29,328 nt of DNA from Perkinsus marinus ATCC 50983 (GCF_000006405.1 NW_003216498.1:103995-133322); one strand, 5' to 3'; positions 10,017 through 20,774 are shown, numbered from the stretch's first letter. Notes: generated by a model from the letters alone, not told the origin. Numbers and translations: made by a program.

Positions 10017-10411
10017 AAGGAGGTCATCGTAGGATGATAGTAATTCATAGCCATCATCTTCATGACTTATCGTCATCACCTTATATTCACCTTGTTGTGG
10101 TTGGTTATCATTCGATGCTTGTTGAGTTGGTGTCAGTCAGTTGTCTTCACTGGCGTTGGGTCTGCTGGTAGAACTGGGAAGTAGTGAGTGGGCTCTAGAG
10201 AGGGGTAAAGATGGGTTGGCAGCCTTAGAATGGTTGCGATCCGCACAGTGTGTGTGACCAGGCCTATTGCAACCCATGAGGCAAGTTTGTAGCAGACGTC
10301 CTTATCAGATGCTGAGTCGCTCTGATGGGTTGTTGTAAGATATGTAGTACATATGATGTAAAGATTGTAGAGTACAGTATAATATCGACGACTTTAGCTG
10401 ATGAGGGAGCT
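10017..10411. other. Spacer without a recognised gene
   Basis: Short open frames exist but none shows a domain or a consistent splice chain. No small RNA is recognised. Confidence 0.4.
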
Positions 10412-10417
10412 GAAAAG
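10412..10417 (-). terminator. Pol III terminator of tRNA-Asp
   Basis: On the minus strand CTTTTC follows directly after the tRNA 3' end, a four-T stretch of the kind that ends RNA polymerase III transcription. Confidence 0.8.
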
Positions 10418-10489
10418 TTCCGCGGCCGGGAATTGAACCCGGGTCTCCTGCGTGACAGGCAGGAATACTCACCACTATACTACCGCGGA
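10418..10489 (-). tRNA. tRNA-Asp (GTC)
   Basis: The minus strand folds as a full cloverleaf. The acceptor stem TCCGCGG pairs with CCGCGGA. The D arm carries an A-box (GTATAGTGGTGAGTAT). The anticodon stem CCTGC/GCAGG has loop CTGTCAC with anticodon GTC, and the T arm has the B-box GGGTTCAATTCC. There is no intron and no encoded CCA. The discriminator base is A, whereas most tRNA-Asp genes have G73, the main AspRS identity base. Confidence 0.95.
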
Positions 10490-11242
10490 TATGGTATTAT
10501 AGCGCATTTTTACATCTCCAGTGGTTCAACCGAGCTGCCAACCCGTTTTAACCTGTTCGTGTATTAGATGGAATTATTGTATATGCTCCGCCCGATTCAC
10601 TCGCTCCGCAATAGTAGAGCATGTTTCTCTACAACCCATCCGATCGCTTTTAACGACAATTGGATAAGCTAGGAAGTAGGTTACTCACATTCGCCACGGA
10701 GGGGACGCTCTAATTTCCGTAAGCCTTGGAGACTCACGGAAAGCTCAATGTTCTCTAATCCCACATCCGGCCAAAATTTCAACTCGCGTCTCAACTCGAA
10801 CAGTGGCAAACGACGCCGTTGACGAGATACATCGTCACGTTGCTAGGCATTCGAGTCTTTGAGGCGGAATGCTAGGACCTCGATAATTCTTCGGATAATT
10901 TTCTTGCATTTTTTGTGCAACTATCGGACCACTTCGTTACGAGTCGCTAGTGAGAATGCATCATGAGCATCTCACAACGACTAAGCTACTCTATCGGAAT
11001 GATTCCATGAGTGTGGTACTATCACTGCACTGAGTTCTCATGCTTCACTGGGATGGTTCGATGATCTTCTCATGGTTTTCGCCGATAAACAACGAGCCGT
11101 ATCCAAGTCGGTAGCTCGTGGTTTACATCCCGCTGCAGGTTCCACATAGTTATACTTCATCTCTGCATACAGGCACCCGCGGCTGTCTCGAGTTCCATTG
11201 AAACTCAGCGCTCTATTGTTGGCCATTGTTGCTATCAGTTTT
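10490..11242. other. Spacer upstream of the carrier gene
   Basis: About 750 bp without a supportable gene. It contains short inverted matches (TTTCCGT near 10710 and ACGGAAA near 10735). The promoter and 5' leader of the carrier gene should lie at its right end. Confidence 0.4.
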
Positions 11243-11269
11243 TCTCGCGTTTGTCCTGTCGTTCCTAGT
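11243..11269 (+). promoter_or_regulatory. Probable trans-splice acceptor of the carrier mRNA
   Basis: A pyrimidine-rich tract (TTTTTCTCGC...TGTCGTTCCTAG) ends in TAG nine bases before the ATG at 11279. The gene has no introns, so a strong acceptor here is best explained by spliced-leader addition. This is inference; the leader itself is not encoded in the window. Confidence 0.5.
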
Positions 11270-11278
11270 CACTCTTAT

Positions 11279-12184
11279 ATGTCCTTCACAGCATTGGTCT
11301 CACTACCGCCAGTAACCGGAGCTGCTGTTGTTACTGCGGTGACCCTATATCCTGTGGACATCGTCAGAGCCATGACCATGTCTCAAGCCTCTGGGGTAAA
11401 GATGAGCGTCCCCTCCCTCATGAAAGATTTTTATAATGCCCATGGTATGAAGGGCTTCGTCTCCAAAGGTATCGGCGCAGAGATGGCTCGCGCTACGTTC
11501 TCACGGTCAATCAAATTTTGGTTACAACCGATCTGTCACAAAGTCTTATTCGGAAAAAAGCAGAGTGATGGTACCGCTTTCACAAAAGGCATTGCTGGTG
11601 GTATCGCTACTATCCCCGAAATGATAGTCATCTCCCCTTTTGAGAATGCCAAATTGGCATTGCAACTGGACTCTACTGGTCGCTTTAAGAGCACTGCCGA
11701 CGTTCTCTCTCATCTTTGGAAGACTCGCGGTCTCAGCGGATTTTATCTCGGCTTTGGTGGCATGCAAATGCGACAGTTCATATGGTCTGCTGGTTACTTC
11801 ATGTCCTTGGATAAGTGCAAGCTTGCTACTCAAAGAGTCTTCGGCAAAGACAGCACTCTGAGTGACAGCGTTGCGGGTTTCGGCGCTGGAGTCTTTGGCG
11901 TCGTCCTCAACTGCTGGACCGATGTGGTCCGTACTGTCATTCAGAAGAATGCCATCACTGAGACTTTCAACTCCGCCATTCCTCGTCCTAAGTTGGGACC
12001 TCATTATTTCGCGTCCGGAGTGTCCGACGTGTTCAAGACTGCAGGCCAAATTTATGCCACTCGAGGTCTCAGTGGTCTCTATGCGGGCTTCGTGGTGAAG
12101 TCCGTGTATTTGGGTTGCTCTGGTGCCCTTCTAGCTGTGTTAGTGCCTCGGTTCAAAAAGATGTGGGGCTGCCAAGTAGATTGA
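11279..12184 (+). CDS. Mitochondrial carrier family (SLC25) protein, intronless
   Basis: A single open frame of 301 residues starts at the first ATG after the acceptor-like tract; the frame is open further upstream but without an ATG. It has the three-repeat SLC25 layout. Repeat signatures are YPVDIVRA (about residue 27), SPFENAKLAL (about 117) and CWTDVVRTVI (about 216), where the last lacks the usual proline. Each is followed by a matrix-helix GxxGFYxGF-like block (GLSGFYLGFG, GLSGLYAGFV). The protein should exchange a small metabolite across the mitochondrial inner membrane. The PFENAKLALQ block recalls the oxodicarboxylate/tricarboxylate side of the family, but the substrate cannot be fixed. 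It is intronless among intron-rich neighbours. Confidence 0.88.
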   Translation: MSFTALVSLPPVTGAAVVTAVTLYPVDIVRAMTMSQASGVKMSVPSLMKDFYNAHGMKGFVSKGIGAEMARATFSRSIKFWLQPICHKVLFGKKQSDGTAFTKGIAGGIATIPEMIVISPFENAKLALQLDSTGRFKSTADVLSHLWKTRGLSGFYLGFGGMQMRQFIWSAGYFMSLDKCKLATQRVFGKDSTLSDSVAGFGAGVFGVVLNCWTDVVRTVIQKNAITETFNSAIPRPKLGPHYFASGVSDVFKTAGQIYATRGLSGLYAGFVVKSVYLGCSGALLAVLVPRFKKMWGCQVD

Positions 12185-12818
12185 TAGATTGTCTGATATA
12201 TTTCCGTTAGTTTCTGTCTGTGATATTCACCGTCTTCTTCCTATCGCACAATGCGTGAAGAGATCCGGTCGTGAACTCCCTAATCGAATTCATTTTGCTA
12301 TGAACTGAAAACTCCAAGTTTGTTGTTGTGTTAGTAACTTTCGTTTCCTAGTCGATCTCCTGTTCGAACTAACATTCTAAATGCTGTTGGAATACTCTTG
12401 GTGGAATCAGGCGAATCAACGCTATCATATAATCAACGCAAGGGCTGTCAGTGGATCTGACTAGGTTTATAAAGATTTTCACTGATTCTGCATGAATATG
12501 ATGTTGATGAGAAATGATACGTCGAATGATGTAAGTGAATGACAAGGAACTTATCGTGCGAAAGTACATACATATTTATTGCGAGTGTTTACTATCCCGA
12601 GGGGTACATCATAAACACTTTTCATACACAAATCTCTCTCTTTTGCATCGAAACGTACACGGATAGTGGAAAATGTGCAACAATGAAAGCGTCACCACGA
12701 GTCAAAGTTGAAGCTATTCTGGCTGGTAGCTTGTCTCCTCAGCATGCTAACTAACACGTCCTTCTTGTCAACTCCTTTCCAAGCCTCTTCCCTCGAAGCC
12801 TGTGTGGCTTGTGATACT
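12185..12818. other. Convergent intergenic region
   Basis: This region lies between the + carrier and the minus-strand block and must hold both 3' ends. No gene is certain. A 45-codon minus-strand stretch at 12692-12829 (MAARVSQATQASREEAW...) looks protein-like and is the alternative C-terminus of the next gene. Confidence 0.45.
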
Positions 12819-14488
12819 CTAGCCGCCATAGTAGTTACCCCTCCAGGGATCCGCATCGCTCGCCAATTTTTTCCACAAAATTGGAGAAGTATTGCGATGC
12901 TCAAGCGGCAAACGGCCGCTGGGCGGAGCTTCAAAGCTGAAGGGCACCAAAATAAGTTATACCATAGACGGATTCGGTCTCCGTCGAATACGAGACCATT
13001 CACTTCGGCGTAGGGGATTCTGAAATAATGACAAATAACCAAAATTTGGGATGAAATTATAATTGAAAAAATCAATTCGCGAATTCAACAAAGTCATTTT
13101 ATTCGCCCAAAAATAAAACAAACAAACAACAACAGGCTCTTGTTAATTTCAGAGTGCTCTTGTGAAACTAAAAAATAAAAAGAACCAGCAAGAATGAAAA
13201 ACTCACCCCTTGGGTGCGGCAGGATCCTCGTTGAACTGCAGGCGAGCGTCGATGAGAGTGTTGATAGTGGCAGTCATATCCTCCAGGCTGAACATCTGGC
13301 TTTCACAGCGCAGAAGTCTCATGAGCAACTCTCGGTGGATGCTGAATGTTGGCAGCTGAAAAACAACACCACTGTTTTGACGCGGGTAAAAACGTTGGGG
13401 AATACTTTTCTGAGAGTTACAACGTGCTTCTCAAACTCGTGCTTTTGAGGCGTTAGTAACGTGAGTTCTTCTAGAAACCATTCAGGAAGGTCGATCCTCG
13501 TCGCTTCCTCACGAGGAAAAGAAGCCGCAGACCGGAGCACCTGTCGCAAGACTAATATCAGCGCGAGCATATATGAATTCGCTTTCCTCAGCCGAGCTAG
13601 TGGAGTTTCTCACTACATTGTGAAAAGGAACAACGATAAAAGTATATAAAAACCAGCGATAATTTTCCAAAATTGCATCACAATTTTCATATTGCCACCA
13701 ACACATGTATTTGACCATGGACGTATACAGTGTGAACCAAACATCTAGATTTCCGAGATTCTATTCCAGAGTACGACCAAAGACCACAAAACGCTTCTAA
13801 AACGTTAGTGTTCACATTGTTATCAAGTTGACTTCCGAAAATTGAAGGTGTTGAAAACACTACTTTGCATAACGGTTTGGTTCACACAGTATTCACCCCA
13901 CACGAGATACCTTGACGAGATCAGCCTGGGTGATTCTCCACGGCTCGTCACCCATTTGATAAACTTTACGCTGAAGATCATCCGGATCCATTCCTAAGGA
14001 GACGACATACGGAGGTATAGCGAACGCTTTCACTCACGATGATGCCGCTCTGGATGAACCGCTCGCCGCAAAACTCGCTCCCACTCGGCTGCTACTTCAC
14101 TACACCTACTCGTCAAGTAGAGTTAATTCCTCATCAGAAACATTCAAACTACGAAGAATTTTGACGAAGATGAAAGCGTACAAGAAAAAACGTGCATCGA
14201 TAAAATAGAGAAAAATTTTATCCTCGAACAAGCTGAGTATGTCAGAAGTCTAAAGCTTTTGAATAGCTGTTGTAGGAGATAACACATACAATGTGAAAGA
14301 TACTAGAGGATGCATACGAAATCATAAATGTCATTTTGTGGAACCATGATAAAACAGATAAAACGTATAAGTCGTTTCTTCGTGTGAATAGAATATTTGC
14401 CTTCCTCCCATACGACGCACCTTACAGACCACAGACTCTTCGGACGAGTACTGGCCTCAGCATTTTCATCAATCTCATACGAGCTCAT
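12819..14488 (-). CDS. Unknown conserved-looking protein, 223 residues
   Basis: Seven exons (14488-14421, 14099-14038, 13993-13911, 13540-13406, 13355-13207, 13019-12963, 12936-12819) join in phase. The protein starts MSSYEIDENAEAS and is mostly helical and charged: VAAEWERVLRRAV, DLPEWFLEELTLLTP, FSIHRELLMRLLRCE. It ends with VNGLVFDGDRIRL and DADPWRGNYYGG. No family is recognised. The start follows an acceptor-like GCTTTCCTCAG. Intron 3 (13910-13541) contains a MITE. The last intron would be only 26 nt (12962-12937). If it is not removed, the frame reads through to 12692 with a different tail, so the C-terminus is uncertain. Confidence 0.6.
13566..13735 (-). mobile_element. MITE copy inside an intron
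   Basis: Reverse-oriented copy in the 370-nt intron 3 of the 223-residue gene. It contains CGCTTTCCTCAGCCGAGC, the block ATTTTCATATTG, and the end CACATGTATTTGACCATGG. The outer end CACTGTATACG (minus strand) is diverged from the family consensus. Confidence 0.7.
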
Positions 14489-14597
14489 GGACCCAGAACT
14501 GAACGATCCACTCGATAACTCTACATCTGAGGAAAGCGGAAGCAATCTGGGACTACTACTTCGCCCTCGAGACGGAGCTCGAAGTGGTCGTAACGGT

Positions 14598-14795
14598 CCG
14601 GTATGGTAAAACATGAACATGGTTAACCACATGTGTTGGTGACAATATCAAAACTCTTGAGGAAATTTTGGATAATTCTTGTTAGTTTCTGTACACTACT
14701 TATATATTCTTCCAATTCGTATATGAACTCCTTTGATAAGTGGGGAAAGTATTGAGCTCATCAGCTGAGGAAAGCGAACATTTTTTGCAGCACCG
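14598..14795 (+). mobile_element. MITE copy, intergenic
   Basis: Forward copy with CACATGTGTTGGTGACAATATC, TTCTGTACACT, CCAATTCGTATATGAACT and GCTGAGGAAAGCGAACAT in the family order. Both ends are diverged. Confidence 0.7.
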
Positions 14796-14869
14796 TAATG
14801 GTCGCGGGTTCAATTCTCGGTATGCGCATTTTCCGCTTATTGGAGTCGCAGTTTATACGAATATACAAA

Positions 14870-15055
14870 CAGTGTGGGAAAATATGCACATGACCAACCG
14901 CATATGTTGGCGACAACATCAAAATTTTTGGGAAAATTTCGCGAGATTTTCGTTGATTCCTTTTACATTCCTACCCAAATTCGTATATAAACTTCTATAA
15001 TCAGCAAGGGAACTCCTAAGCTCAGCTGAAGTAAGCGGACATATATTCCAACAAT
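14870..15055 (+). mobile_element. MITE copy, intergenic, with both ends
   Basis: This is the best full-length copy, about 186 bp. It starts CAGTGTGGGAAAATATGC and ends GGACATATATTCCAACAATG, a recognisable inverted pair. All internal blocks are present. It lies just downstream of the minus-strand gene ending at 15076. Confidence 0.75.
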
Positions 15056-15075
15056 GAGAAAGTATTTTCATATCT

Positions 15076-16076
15076 TTACACCGGCCTCTCCTCCACCCCT
15101 TCATATGTGATATACAGTCGTTGAGAGATTATTGCACGAAACCGCAGAAAATAAACTCCGCTCCGCGAATTGCGCTTACCATCCTCTTCCTTTACTTTTC
15201 GCTTCTCTCTTCGTGGCAGGACATTCCACTGTCGAGTCTTCCGCTGAAGATCGTGCAAACTGGAAAAAAGAACAGCGCTCGAAAATCCACTACGACGTAT
15301 CATGTCCTCTACCATGCTTCTATACTCCCTGTGGCACAATAGTGCATTAATGCTGAGCGGAAAATCGCATGTTCAGCACCGGGATCGCGTATTAACCTGA
15401 CAGTGAACAAGCTTAGTAAACGCGATGGTATGAAGCCGTACTTTGGGTATTTTCTGTTGAGTTTTTTATTATAAATTTCCAGAAGAGCACCAACGATCGC
15501 TTGGTACCTGACCAGAATCAACAACAGTGTTGGAAATTCCAACCAAAAAAAACCAAAAAAATATTCCAACTTGAAATATTTTTTTGGTTTCCTCAGCCGA
15601 ACTCAGAAATTTCCGAAATATTCGGGTAGAAGTGTACCAAAACAAAAAAAATTTCCGAAATTTCCTCAGAATTTTCATATTATCATCAACGCAGATTCAG
15701 CTGAACTCAGAAATTTCCTCTCCAACACTCGAATTCGAGAAAAAATTTACGAAAACGAAAGAAAATTTCCCGAAGTTTCCTCAGAATTTTCATATTATCA
15801 CCGAATGATTCAACTCACCGTTCGGGGTCTTTATCCTTCGCTTTACACATCTCCCTTTGAGCCCACCCTTCAAAGCAATTGAATACTCGAGGATCTCCTT
15901 TACTCTGAAAATAGTACCATAACTCTCCCGAATCGCATCGAGACACTACCGGATCGGGGACTTTGATCATTGCTCTCATTATGACCGACATAATAGCATC
16001 CTCCTCTGCTTGTGGAAGATCAGAATTCTCGATAATGTAACAGAGGGCGCCAACAGTTCGTCTAAATGGAAACAAT

Positions 16077-16150
<74 letters not shown>

Positions 16151-16169
16151 TTACTACTAGTACTACTAG

Positions 16170-16249
<80 letters not shown>

Positions 16250-16481
16250 TCGAGCACTCTCCGTATCAGATCCAGCCTCCATACCAAGAAACGTGGCATA
16301 AACCTGAACGCTCCTCTCAGCAGTTGATCTCGTAAAGGACTATTACCGCTGAGGACGGCACCAACGGCGGATGATTAACGAGCTTATGAAAAGGAGCATA
16401 TCCATCATCATCCGGTTGCCCTCCCATCCCTGCAGGCTTCTTGGTCCCCGGCTTAGGACCAGGCTTCTTACGAGGCCCCAT
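15076..16481 (-). CDS. Unknown protein with basic Lys/Pro-rich N-terminus, 270 residues
   Basis: Five exons (16481-16347, 16303-16248, 16061-15819, 15507-15313, 15259-15076) join in phase. The N-terminus MGPRKKPGPKPGTKKP is AT-hook-like and suggests a nuclear or DNA-binding role. It is followed by mostly helical blocks: GALCYIIENSDLPQAEEDAI, SGELWYYFQSKGDPRVF, YQAIVGALLEIYNKKL, a basic region (PRREKRKVKEEDGKR) and a C-terminal tail. No family is recognised; a distant TFIIS-N-like helical bundle is only a guess. Intron 2 (16247-16062) starts inside a long GTA/TAG microsatellite. Intron 3 (15818-15508) holds two MITE pieces. The basic region contains a possible further donor (GGTAAGCG), so the last 37 residues are less certain. 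Confidence 0.6.
15583..15810 (-). mobile_element. Two partial MITE copies in tandem inside an intron
   Basis: Two reverse-oriented fragments lie head to tail in intron 3 of the 270-residue gene. Both contain CAGCTGAACTCAGAAATTTCC-like starts and the block TTTCCTCAGAATTTTCATA. Their terminal repeats are eroded. Confidence 0.65.
16076..16247. repeat. (CTA/TAG)n microsatellite, about 172 bp
   Basis: An almost pure trinucleotide run with a few interruptions (CTATTA, CTAGTA). On the minus strand it reads GTAGTAGTA and begins exactly at the 5' splice site of intron 2 of the 270-residue gene, filling most of that intron. Confidence 0.95.
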
Positions 16482-16965
16482 ACTTTAACAGTATAATTTC
16501 TATGCTCTCCCAACGCGTACTATCATTTCGATCAATCTCTGTGATGCCCAGTGCAAGGGGCTCAGTAAGCTGAGTCCTAGTATGAATTTCAATACAGTGT
16601 GTTACACGTCGGAGAGTTTTGGAAAAGTAGCACTATGAACCCAACATTTTCCGACTCACACCAACTACAACTACTGTACATGCGATCGGCTCATAGTAGC
16701 TGCTACAGCTAGCCTCGCGCGAGGATAAACATTATAGCTCCACCATACGGGCTTCCTCACTGCTGTTGGTTTATGCATATCATATGCACTACTGCACGAC
16801 CATTTGTGTAGAGTATCGCTCCGTGCCGTGCCCTGACACCGAAACTCTCACCGAATCGTTGAGTACACTAAATCTTCAATTTGAGTATAGTTACTAAGAG
16901 TAGCGCTAGATTATGCGATATGAATACACAATCTCGTTATACAGGAGCTCGAAAACCCCACCAGT
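16482..16965. other. Intergenic spacer
   Basis: About 480 bp between two minus-strand genes. No coding signal, tRNA or repeat copy is recognised. Confidence 0.4.
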
Positions 16966-17550
16966 TTATTGCCAGTTTCGTTCACTTCCCAGTAGGGCGG
17001 CTTCCCTCGTTTTGGTAACTATAAACTCCTTCAAAACGACTCCATACCTCCACAGCTCTACTACATCAGTATGTTCAGGTCGCAACAAGTCGTAACCGCT
17101 CGCAGCCCACTTGTTGCGTTTCTCGTACAGACTTCGGCTCACCAAACGATTATGCGTAAAGGTCCATGGCTCCATTCTATCCAGTAAATCGTCAAACCCC
17201 CCTACAACAACACCCGACGTGAACGATTATTCCCATGAATAATCGTTCCTTCCCATTATACTACCATCATAGGCCCATCCCCCAGGCAAACTATTCACAT
17301 CAGAGTTCCTCGCACACGAGATACGCGATAGTGGATGACACCACGCTGAAGGCATATTGGAGCTCGCTGACTTCACCAGGTGGCTAAGTACATGATAACC
17401 CCACAAGAACGATTCACGATGAACTTACTTCTTCGCTCGTTGCGGTCGAGGAAAGACTTGTTCAACAGCCGTGATACCGCGGGTTCGCATGCCGTACCTG
17501 CACATACCACTCCTTTGGGAAATCAGCCTTGTGCCATCACAGTGAATCAT
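16966..17550 (-). CDS. Unknown small protein, 158 residues
   Basis: Exons 17550-17429, 17383-17265 and 17201-16966 join in phase across introns of 45 and 63 nt. The start region is MIHCDGTRLISQRSG, followed by a basic segment (VFPRPQRAKNHLVKSAS) that could act as a mitochondrial targeting sequence. The C-terminal half is polar and charged: DLLDRMEPWTFTHNRLVS, LYEKRNKWAASGYDLLRP, HTDVVELWRYGVVLKEF. No family is recognised. Size, basic N-terminus and composition would fit a mitochondrial ribosome or respiratory-complex accessory subunit, but this is speculation. The donor GTAAGT of intron 1 is strong. Confidence 0.55.
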
Positions 17551-17878
17551 GCCGTGCCTCCCCCAGTCGGGTAACCGCTCCAGCGGACGTCATGAACGAC
17601 CTGCAGTCAACATAGTCCATAACGACTAAACTGCAGGAAGACCTCGTAGTTGATATGAACACAAAATCAGGGAATAACAACAACGATATCAAATCATGAA
17701 TATTATGAGTACAGCGATATAATACTACGACAAAGTCAAATAAAGCGGCGATCAAGACCTAACTTCCGATCAAGATAATCGTTGTGTTGAGACAACCATC
17801 TGAAATACAGCGCCGCCGATTCTCAGCTGGATGCACCCACTGGGCTCTACCTCTGACATGCCATAGGAAAGAAGAGCC
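17551..17878. other. Intergenic spacer
   Basis: About 330 bp between minus-strand genes. One 72-codon open frame (17537-17755) with a hydrophobic start overlaps it, but it has no supporting splice structure or domain. Confidence 0.35.
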
Positions 17879-19108
17879 TTATAAAGGCTGTGGTTTCATG
17901 ATGGAATTTATCCTGTAATAACGCGACCGTCTGCTCTCGATGAAGGCGACTAGTGATGACTCTCCAGAGTGATACCGCAACTGAAACGATGATGTGATTG
18001 ATGAATAAATACTGTAATTCATCACTAATTGTATACGAACTAGGGTGGAAATGTACAAGGATCAACGAGAATTTTCCAAAAATTTCCTCAGAATTTTCGT
18101 ATTGTCACCAACATATGTGCATATTTTCCCCCACACTGGTGATATACGCCACAAAGACACCTTCCCAAGGCTACTATCTTCTATTTGAGGCTGGTCCAGA
18201 CGAGGACCCTCAGCGACTTCATAGCCGTGTGGTAGGGCAACCAGAAACCTGATTTTTTCCTTCACAAAAAAAACAACGACAGCTGAGTACATTATAGGAA
18301 GAAGCCAAACGTTGGTGAATGTAGTGACCATATAAAGTACGGCTCTACGGGGGTTGTATGCGAGGGAAAGGCAGTAGACAAAGGTCTTCAGCATAAGCAG
18401 GACTGAGGGGGGCCACTCGGAGCGACGAGATCGATGATGGACTTACCAACGAGTTTGACTGATTGCCACGAATCGGCATCTCGCACACGGGGAAAGGTCC
18501 AAAGGACGTCCAGAAGACCCCAGAAGTTACACAAAGTCGTTACGAGAATGAAGTTAAGCCACCAACAAGATGCTAGCCCTGTAGTGTACAAGTAAACCTG
18601 AGTTGAATCTCTCACACTGGAGTGTTGTTGTTGTTGACTTACCTCCACTATAGTGATCATCATCAGTACTATGAGCATACAATTCCGCACTGTTCGAGGC
18701 GGCTTAGTCTCTACGAAGATGGTCCAGAGGTAAACTCCAAGAGCCAACGCGATGAGTAGCGTCAGAGCCGTGAGGGAGATGGACCAAACCGTTTCAGGCC
18801 CACTCGAAGCAACGGCAACCATTGACTGATAAGGACTTCTTCTCAGCTGCTTTGTTGATCACCACGACAGGTGTGCGCAAGATGTTTAGCGCGCGCCCTA
18901 AAATCCGCGATAAGATTTTCCACATCGCCATTTGAACTAACGTCTCATGGCTCGTTGTGGACATGCGAATTTCCTCATAGAGGCCACCCCATGCCTCCAG
19001 GTGAGCTTTCAATGACGTTACGGCTCAGTCCGGATAGTGCCTCATGTCAGGATGAGTTCTGGCGGGAGTGTTTAGGACGAGAGCACTGGCAACACTATTA
19101 TCACCCAT
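17879..19108 (-). CDS. Multi-pass membrane protein of unknown family
   Basis: The core exons 18822-18643, 18597-18447, 18402-18161 and 17980-17879 join in phase. A 37-nt intron (18865-18829) links them in frame to an upstream exon (about 19030-18866; LEAWGGLYEEIRMSTTSHETL, MWKILSRILGRALNILRTP). Its first in-frame ATG is at 18964, and a further start at 19108 is possible through one more intron. At least five hydrophobic segments are visible: ISLTALTLLIALALGVYLW, CMLIVLMMITIV, WWLNFILVTTLCNFWGLL, VLLMLKTFVYCLSLAY and WLLPIMYSAVVVFFV. The cytosolic tail is polar, ending IMKPQPL. No transporter motif is recognised. The last intron (18160-17981) carries a MITE. The N-terminal end is uncertain. 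Confidence 0.6.
18000..18138 (-). mobile_element. MITE copy inside an intron, truncated
   Basis: On the minus strand it starts CAGTGTGGGGGAAAATATG and runs through TATGTTGGTGACAATACG and CCTAGTTCGTATAC, then is lost before the second inverted end. It lies inside the 180-nt last intron of the membrane-protein gene. Confidence 0.75.
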
Positions 19109-19377
19109 TGAACACGCGTATAGAGAGACCCAGTTATAAAAGCCTCACCACGACATCAGTATCATTAAGGAGGTCTTTCAATCAACTTTACTGTGCTTCC
19201 ATCAGGTGGATTTTTTCACCAGGCCGTGGTTAATACTCAACAGACTCAACACTAGCCCTGCTGGTAAACAACGCTTTCACCGCGCCGAACCTTCAGCACG
19301 CCGTAGGGCATCACCCAAGTTCGACACTGTGATAACACTTTCTTCTATTCAGTCTTCGAGCCACGAATACCTCATAA

Positions 19378-19562
19378 TCATAGATTGAACAGTAGCCTGC
19401 CTCGCAGCTCCCGAAGGGCACGGTCCTCTAGGAGCCTCAGAAGCAGCATGAGCTCCTCTACAAGGTGTTCATCTAATTTCTCAGCCCGGTAGGTCCTTCC
19501 TGTCGACTTTGAGTATTGTATGTCCATAGTTTGCTGGCCAAGAACGCCTCCCAACCCGACAT
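19378..19562 (-). CDS. Small helical protein or first exons of a longer gene
   Basis: Exons 19562-19508 and 19457-19378 join in phase to give 44 residues: MSGWEAFLASKLWTYNTQ then a Leu/Arg/Glu-rich helix (ELMLLLRLLEDRALRELRG). The intron is 50 nt. No family is recognised. Another protein-like segment (SNLGDALRRAEGSA) lies downstream on the same strand near 19270-19325, so this may be part of a longer gene that I could not resolve. Confidence 0.35.
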
Positions 19563-20538
19563 ACCGAGCTTTCACCGAATCATAAACAAATGAATTACTA
19601 ACATCATCACTTCATGACACCATTCTGCTGTGCTGTGTATATTAATCACTTTGCCCAACCCAATGCGTTGTCTTCAACAGTTCCTCTTAACAACACATCT
19701 CGTGATAACGTGAGTGAATAGTGCCTCTTGCCGTTACGCGTATTATTAGTGATTTTCCCATTGAGATTTGAGATACCACTACACTGGATATAATTGCAGG
19801 AGAATTGTTCTTACAAGGCAACAACATGATTAAACTTAATCGATGTGGACTATCTTCCTCATAATCTTAGCTGAGGGAATCCTCCAGCCTAGGAAGACAT
19901 ATTGTGGATTGGGACAGCGACAATGATGCAGCAGCATCTTACAGTATGAATTCACTGTTGGAAGAGCCCATTGGATATTGCTACTTAAACCGTATATCGC
20001 GTCAAGTGGATGCTATCAATCATACGCCCACATCATGATGAACCCACAGGGCCTTTTTAATGAGACCCGTCCCCCAACAAACTCCATCAGCATACCAATC
20101 ATCGCTCAGTGACTCTATCGCTAATACCACTATGTATCTCTACATAGAAAGGAGAGGGCTACTTTCTGAATCTCGGATGACCTCGGGAAGTCACTACAAA
20201 ACTACCCCATGGAACTGCATTTCATTTCCATAGCATCTTTGTCCACCACCTCCCAACCCTCTTGAAACAATAGAATCACGACTAGCTCAACCAAACAACA
20301 TCTTCATAATAGACCGACACTTGAGCTGAGGCTGTTTTCAAGACTTTGAGTATGACAATTGCACTTAGTGCTTCGGAAATTTAACGGTCACCAGCCACAT
20401 GTAACGGAGGCCCACTTGACAAAGGAATTGGCGGGAGAATCGATAACTGACTACTAATCGGTTGACCTGAACTATTGAACAACGACTACAATGAGACAAT
20501 AGCATAACTGACAACAACGATGAGAATACACATTATGA
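19563..20538. other. Intergenic spacer
   Basis: Nearly 1 kb without a supportable gene, tRNA or MITE copy. It should contain the promoter of the gene(s) to its left and the 3' end of the Mei2-like gene. Confidence 0.4.
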
Positions 20539-20774
20539 CTACAATAGGGTAAAATACATGTCTCTGTTTATAGTATTAGCAACAAAAATTGTATAGGGTG
20601 ACAATTCGCTGGAGGTAACACCACAAATACGAACAAGTAGAAGCGACTTGGGCTGAGAAACTCCCAATTGAGACCAAGACAAGTAGTTCCTCCATGCCAT
20701 CAGCTCTGATCTTCTCAATATGAGCAGCTGAACAGCTAACTTCACGAAAGAGTCAGCAATTGAAAGTAACACAA

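Noticed and set aside
12708-13013. + strand frame with a signal-peptide-like start
   Set aside because: It has no ATG at the hydrophobic start and lies antisense to exons that splice in phase.
16010-16327. Long poly-Leu, poly-Thr and poly-Ser reading frames over the trinucleotide run
   Set aside because: They are translations of the microsatellite. The flanking exons splice across it in phase.
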